Below are positions 60,661 through 64,000 of a DNA stretch of 64,000 nt, in pieces. Position numbers and translations under genes: made by a program. The stretch lies in the NCBI RefSeq assembly GCF_003668635.1, contig NZ_RCWH01000001.1:310001-374000 (forward strand), written 5' to 3'. The stretch is from Planomicrobium sp. Y74 (GTDB lineage: Bacteria > Bacillota > Bacilli > Bacillales_A > Planococcaceae). Below the pieces are notes generated by a model that made no database searches, was not told the DNA's origin, and saw only the letters and a list, made by a program, of their open reading frames with translations. The first letter of the stretch is position 1; every line of letters begins with the position of its first letter.

Positions 60661-60879
60661 TTAAATTGATAAAACGAAAAGCAAGTAAACAGCACTGCCC
60701 AATGAAATTGTGCCGATCAGACCGCAGACTAACCCAACTTTTATTCTCCTGTTCTTTTCTGCTGCTGTTTCACTAAATTCAGTACCATAACGGTTTTCAT
60801 ACACTAATGGCTTTCCTTTTAAATTTGCAGCGATTAGAAGACCTGCTACACCAATTATGAGAAAAATAAGGACGACCAT
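60661..60879 (-). CDS. Small membrane protein, DUF5316-like
   Basis: 72 residues with two hydrophobic helices (about 1-18 and 48-68) and a middle NRYGTEFSETAAEKNRRIKV loop reminiscent of DUF5316 proteins. The family assignment is weak. GGAGGGG 8 nt before the ATG. Confidence 0.5.
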   Translation of the reverse strand: MVVLIFLIIGVAGLLIAANLKGKPLVYENRYGTEFSETAAEKNRRIKVGLVCGLIGTISLGSAVYLLFVLSI

Positions 60880-60971
60880 AATATTTTCCCCTCCGTTGCC
60901 AATACAGTCACAAAAAAATTAAGTAGGTAGTGACCCCTTAAAGTTAGAGTTTCAGCTATGCAGCTAATTGG

Positions 60972-60997
60972 CTGGTATGCATTCGTTAGCATACCAG
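60972..60997. other. Hairpin between small genes
   Basis: CTGGTATGC and GCATACCAG, perfect 9-bp arms with an 8-nt loop, but without a T-tract. It lies after the lipoprotein gene at 61046 (minus strand) and may be a processing or weak stop site. Confidence 0.4.
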
Positions 60998-61045
60998 ACT
61001 AATGCCGGCCAAAGTTTGCTTGGAAGTGGCAGATTTATATATTCC

Positions 61046-61375
61046 CTACTCGTCCATCACTTCGATTTCGAATTTCATATGATCCAAATCCCATACATCA
61101 GCATCTGTATTTGAATAAATATCAACTTTTACTTTTTGGCCCACTTCATATTCATCACTGTCGCTTACCGGGATCGTATACAAACTATTATCTGGCTGAC
61201 GATTTTGTTCTTCAATAACTAAAAATTCATCATCATCAAAAAAATTTTTCTCTATTTCAATCTCTTCAATTGTGCCAACTACCTTATGCTGAAACGTATG
61301 TGGCGCAAAGGTGCAACCACCAGCCAGCAACAGAATAACGGAAAAAACCGAAATGGATTTCCAAGAATTCTTCAT
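61046..61375 (-). CDS. Lipoprotein, DUF3221-like
   Basis: 109 residues. A signal peptide with lipobox LLLAGGC (Cys at ~21), then a small beta-rich domain (VVGTIEEIEIEKNFFDDDEF, and VGQKVKVDIYSNTDADVWDL) similar in pattern to DUF3221 OB-like lipoproteins of Bacilli. Anchored outside the membrane. First of several lipoprotein genes here. Confidence 0.6.
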   Translation of the reverse strand: MKNSWKSISVFSVILLLAGGCTFAPHTFQHKVVGTIEEIEIEKNFFDDDEFLVIEEQNRQPDNSLYTIPVSDSDEYEVGQKVKVDIYSNTDADVWDLDHMKFEIEVMDE

Positions 61376-61394
61376 TATGCCACCACGCTTTCAA

Positions 61395-61610
61395 TTAACC
61401 AAAAAAGAGCTGGTATATAATGTATCCCCCAAAAAGCACTAAAATGAATAGACCCGTCCCTTTCCACCCCATGTCACCGGCTACATCAGTTAAATTCCCG
61501 AGCCCCATTCCTCTATCAAGTCCATCGCGCAAAGAACCGGCAGGGTTCTTTTTCACCTCTTCTTGTCTTAAATGCTCTCTTGTTTCTGGCGACTCTTTTT
61601 TGAATCCCAT
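61395..61610 (-). CDS. DUF6366-like small membrane protein
   Basis: 71 residues from the ATG at 61610 (AAGGAG upstream; the ATG at 61634 precedes that site and is less likely). The sequence ESPETREHLRQEEVKKNPAG and MGWKGTGLFILVLFGGYIIY (one C-terminal TM) fits DUF6366 proteins of Bacillales, of unknown role. Precedes the DUF3221-like gene by 19 bp, so the two are probably co-transcribed. Confidence 0.65.
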   Translation of the reverse strand: MGFKKESPETREHLRQEEVKKNPAGSLRDGLDRGMGLGNLTDVAGDMGWKGTGLFILVLFGGYIIYQLFFG

Positions 61611-61725
61611 ATACCACTCATCTCCTTTGTACATTAATAGTTTATTTTGTTCCGTTAACCATGGAGTAATCTAAAAGTAAGCTTTCTTCTTCATATTTCG
61701 AAATGACCAACTGGCGATTTTGAAA

Positions 61726-62097
61726 TCACGGTTGAAACTCACGTTTGGTAGCCGGCGCTATTCCCAGCATATAAGCATCGTCACCATCAATACTGAGATC
61801 AAACTTCAACTCTTCGTCTCGATGACTGTCCTGAAATTCTGTTAATGAATTATACAGGCTTTCGGAAGCAGTCACTTCTGCTTCAATCATACCGTCATGA
61901 AGCCAGGCACTGAACGTAATGAAAAATTGATCATCTTCCTCCCAAGTCTCTAGAATTTCGGCATCAAGGTACGTGGCATTCGCCTTTAAATTTTGATGCG
62001 GTACAGCGACAGTCGTTTTTGTATCATTCCCATCCTGAGTTGTGCTACAGCCAAAAAGGAGAACAATTAAAAGAAGTAAGACAACTATTCTTTTCAT
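61726..62097 (-). CDS. Lipoprotein of unknown function
   Basis: 123 residues from the ATG at 62097. Signal peptide with lipobox VLLFGC, then a ~100-residue external domain with ATYLDAEILETWEEDDQFFI, a beta-rich pattern. No family recognised. Upstream of the DUF6366-like gene on the same strand. Confidence 0.6.
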   Translation of the reverse strand: MKRIVVLLLLIVLLFGCSTTQDGNDTKTTVAVPHQNLKANATYLDAEILETWEEDDQFFITFSAWLHDGMIEAEVTASESLYNSLTEFQDSHRDEELKFDLSIDGDDAYMLGIAPATKREFQP

Positions 62098-62295
62098 TTC
62101 CTTCACTCCCTTTCTTTATATATTGTTTAAGACAAAATAAGAATCAAGTCACATTTATATTTATATCCCATGCTTTTATAACCAGATATATCCATCTCTA
62201 CTTACTTCGCTGAACTCTCTTAAACTCCTTTTTTCCATTCCTCACTTATACGTGTGCATGAAAAATACTTATTCATAAAAGCAGGAAAGCTTTCA

Positions 62296-62385
62296 TAAAA
62301 AGAAAACTATACAGACAAAAAAGAAGAAATGTAAGTCGGTGCTCTAGCAACTTAAACTTCTTCTTTTTCAATACAGTTATAATCA
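62296..62385 (+). repeat. Dispersed terminator repeat, partial copy
   Basis: Left flank ACTATACAGACAAAAAAGAA and core AAAAAGAAGAA / TTCTTCTTTTT; the right flank is lost. It follows the 3' end of the lipoprotein gene at 62470 (minus strand) and gives a T-rich terminator there. Confidence 0.55.
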
Positions 62386-62469
62386 GTTGTTTTCACAAAG
62401 TATGACGCACCTTTTGGTTCTACGGAAGTAATCCGGACTTACACTTTTCTGAAGAAGTGAATGGATACG

Positions 62470-62883
62470 TTATTCCAACGGAATCATTTCCTCTATTATT
62501 TCCCCTTCCTCACTTTCCCAAGAAACGTAAAAGGTCATTTCATCCGCAAACTTTTCAATATCACTTTCCGCGAAATTGGAACGACTGCCTCCTGTAGATT
62601 GTATGTTGATTTTCTTGCCTCTTCGCATGGAACCACCCGATTCACCAGAGGGATAAGTGACTTTGTACCGGACCTCCTTAGGCGAGTAATCTTGCTTGAA
62701 CACCAAACCGCCTTCGGTATGGACCTCTTCTTTTCCAGAATCAATGGAGAAAGTGGTTTGAATCGTTACCTGCCAATTATCGGTTTCCCCTCTACTTACA
62801 TGGATTTCATGATCATCGTTGCCCATACAACCTGTTACCAGCGTCAATATCAGTAAAATTAAGCCCACTTTTCCTTTTTTGAT
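62470..62883 (-). CDS. Lipoprotein, probably with an ATC start codon
   Basis: The frame gives a typical signal peptide IKKGKVGLILLILTLVTGC with lipobox LVTGC, but the first standard start is GTG at 62868, inside the signal. The Lys-rich N-region is complete only if translation begins at ATC 62883-62881, which has GGGAGGG 8 nt upstream. 137 residues. The external domain (~110 residues, with QVTIQTTFSIDS) is not recognised. Either a rare start codon or a mutation from ATG. Confidence 0.6.
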   Translation of the reverse strand: MKKGKVGLILLILTLVTGCMGNDDHEIHVSRGETDNWQVTIQTTFSIDSGKEEVHTEGGLVFKQDYSPKEVRYKVTYPSGESGGSMRRGKKINIQSTGGSRSNFAESDIEKFADEMTFYVSWESEEGEIIEEMIPLE

Positions 62884-62970
62884 AGTATCATCCCTCCCTT
62901 TGAATAAATGGTCACTAAACAGTTTGTTGCCATTTCTCTCATTTCTTTTGGTAACAGTTCCCGTGTTTGC

Positions 62971-63324
62971 TTACTGCTCTTCCAGGAAAGCAAGGGCCTC
63001 TTTTTCGCTGTAAGCTTTTAAGACGATTTCTCTCGAATCCATGATGACAATGACCGGATACGATTCCACTTCAAGTCCAAATTTCTCAGCTTGCGTCGTA
63101 ATGGCAGAGCCATAGAGCAAATCTTTCTTCATTGCCTTATCGAGAACTTCGTTTGTATAAGCACTTGTCTCTTCAATTGGAGTGGATTCCTCAAAAATGA
63201 ACAGGATCGAGTACCGCCCCTCTTCAGCTGAAAGCAGGGCGGGAGGTGCAGCCGACTCCTGAGGCGAACACCCTGCAGCCAAGAAGGACCCTGCTAAAGC
63301 CATAATCACCAGTATTCTCTTCAC
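62971..63324 (-). CDS. Small lipoprotein with thioredoxin-like traits
   Basis: 117 residues from a GTG at 63324 (GGAG 7 nt upstream). Signal peptide LVIMALAGSFLAAGC (lipobox LAAGC), then YSILFIFEESTPIEETSAYT, ESYPVIVIMDSREIVLKAYS. The cis-Pro-like SYP and the pattern of strands resemble a thioredoxin fold without the CxxC pair, so a redox role is not supported. It lies near the ResA-like gene further right. Confidence 0.5.
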   Translation of the reverse strand: MKRILVIMALAGSFLAAGCSPQESAAPPALLSAEEGRYSILFIFEESTPIEETSAYTNEVLDKAMKKDLLYGSAITTQAEKFGLEVESYPVIVIMDSREIVLKAYSEKEALAFLEEQ

Positions 63325-63429
63325 ACGCTCACTCCTAATCAAGAAGTTTCTTCCATTATAACAAAGAGCACAGAGAGATTAGGGGTATACGCTAGAAAGC
63401 GGAGGACATTCGCTTTCTATAAATTCAAA

Positions 63430-63474
63430 ATCGGCAAAAGTTTCGCGTCACGATGATTATTAAAGTTAGGAAAT
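63430..63474 (+). pseudogene. Remnant of a methyltransferase gene 3' end
   Basis: The last 12 codons read KFRVTMIIKVRK and stop at 63474, nearly the same as KFPTTMIIKARK at the end of the intact methyltransferase at 40074-40826; the following terminator repeat matches too. Upstream, at 63411-63430, the likeness continues only with a frameshift. The rest of the gene is gone. Confidence 0.65.
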
Positions 63475-63540
63475 AAATGCACTTATATAGACAAAAGAGG
63501 AAGAGCAGTGCTGATTTGCACTGCTCTTCCCTTTGTATCT
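63471..63540 (+). repeat. Dispersed terminator repeat, near twin of copy 6
   Basis: GAAGAGCAGTGC / GCACTGCTCTTC (63500-63511, 63518-63529) equals the stem after the intact methyltransferase. Left flank AAATGCACTTATATAGACAA is almost identical. It probably arose by duplication of the gene end. Confidence 0.75.
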
Positions 63541-63706
63541 GTTTAGCTAACAGAATAATTACTACGATTGCTCTCCATAATGTTTACTGTTAATAAAAAA
63601 TCCTTAGTTTTTACAACAATATTGTTATAAGCAAAATTCGTGTCAAACAGGCTTTTTTCCCAGAAACCTTGTGATGATAGTCCATCCATCAACATCATAA
63701 TACCAC

Positions 63707-64000
63707 TTAAAAGCCTGCCGGCTTAATCTGTTCCATGTAGCTTCGGATGTCCTCCTCGGACATCTCACCTGTAACGATTTTCTCGATTTCCCCATCCGGA
63801 TTGACCAGAATGGTTGTCGGCAGTGGCCGAATGTTGTAAGCTTCCATAACACTTTTGTTTTTGTCGATAACAATCGGGAATGTTAGATTTTTCCGTTCGG
63901 CATATTGTTCCACTTCATAATCCGACTGGGCGATGTTAACAGCCAGTATCTGCACTCCTTTTTCTTTGTATACTTGATACTGCTTTTCCATCAAAGGAAA
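63707..64000 (-). CDS. ResA/TlpA-like thioredoxin-fold protein (5' end outside window)
   Basis: The C-terminal ~97 residues of a TlpA/ResA-like redox protein: VYKEKGVQILAVNIAQSDYE, TFPIVIDKNKSVMEAYNIRP then LPTTILVNPDGEI (cis-Pro loop) and the helix MSEEDIRSYMEQIKP. The CxxC active site, expected just upstream, lies outside the window. The frame stays open to the edge, so TTG/ATG codons near 63990 are internal. It probably reduces disulfides outside the membrane, for example in cytochrome c assembly. Confidence 0.8.
   Translation of the reverse strand, partial: FPLMEKQYQVYKEKGVQILAVNIAQSDYEVEQYAERKNLTFPIVIDKNKSVMEAYNIRPLPTTILVNPDGEIEKIVTGEMSEEDIRSYMEQIKPAGF

Noticed and set aside
15104-63540. 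Repeat copies as a CRISPR array or IS ends
   Set aside because: Copies are far apart with no regular spacing, no transposase and no cas genes; no target-site duplication is evident by eye.

Overview
The window looks like chromosome of a low-GC, Gram-positive Bacillales bacterium, possibly Planococcaceae. The reasons are strong AGGAGG-type ribosome binding sites, many TTG and GTG starts, a Bacillus-type tenI-thiO-thiS-thiG-thiF operon behind a TPP riboswitch, a YtrA-type GntR/ABC operon, an Amj-type lipid II flippase, a YwaC-type small alarmone synthetase and an Spx-family protein. I see no phage, IS element, CRISPR array, tRNA or rRNA.

1-7 kb: the 3' part of a fused OppB-OppC permease, small membrane or secreted proteins (one broken by a stop codon), a Nudix hydrolase, three GNAT acetyltransferases and an endonuclease/exonuclease/phosphatase-fold protein. 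7.7-11.3 kb: a lone sigma region 4-like protein and a GntR-ATPase-permease-secreted protein operon with a consensus promoter. 11.4-17.3 kb: a HAD/Nudix pair, a VOC protein, a P-loop kinase-like protein, another Nudix, an APH-type kinase and a methyltransferase. 17.5-21.7 kb: ArsR-MFS, MFS and AraC genes with clear operators. 21.7-27.4 kb: a deleted gene remnant, MarR-DUF3147, and single-gene units (Nudix, phosphoesterase, GNAT, APH kinase, nucleotidyltransferase, HAD). 27.7-30.8 kb: MoxR-DUF58-DUF4129-like operon. 31.0-35.7 kb: ECF sigma, putative anti-sigma, ABC ATPase and FtsX-type permease, with an ECF-like promoter in front. 35.8-40.9 kb: creatininase, an MFS exporter divergent from an SgrR-type regulator, and a methyltransferase.

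41.0-50.0 kb is a glycoside-use locus: ROK kinase, a normal GH3 enzyme, a membrane-anchored GH3 with swapped domain order, and an AraC regulator fused to a GH39-like domain. 50.1-52.1 kb holds a TetR gene and a small alarmone synthetase, divergent from an Spx paralogue; two copies of TGACAnnnTGTCA lie between them, one over the -35 of the Spx-paralogue promoter. 52.4-58.6 kb: flavin monooxygenase, SDR and the thiamine thiazole operon. 58.9-64 kb: amj, hypothetical proteins, a run of small lipoproteins, a methyltransferase gene remnant and the start-less end of a ResA-like thioredoxin.

The best whole-window signal is a family of short intergenic repeats (at least ten clear copies). Each has conserved flanks (left like AAAGTRCACTTATRCAGAC, right like TTCYGATAACTTCATGATAT) around a terminator hairpin whose stem differs between copies. 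All copies point the same way. The best candidates for undescribed biology are this family and the TetR/alarmone synthetase/Spx-like locus.
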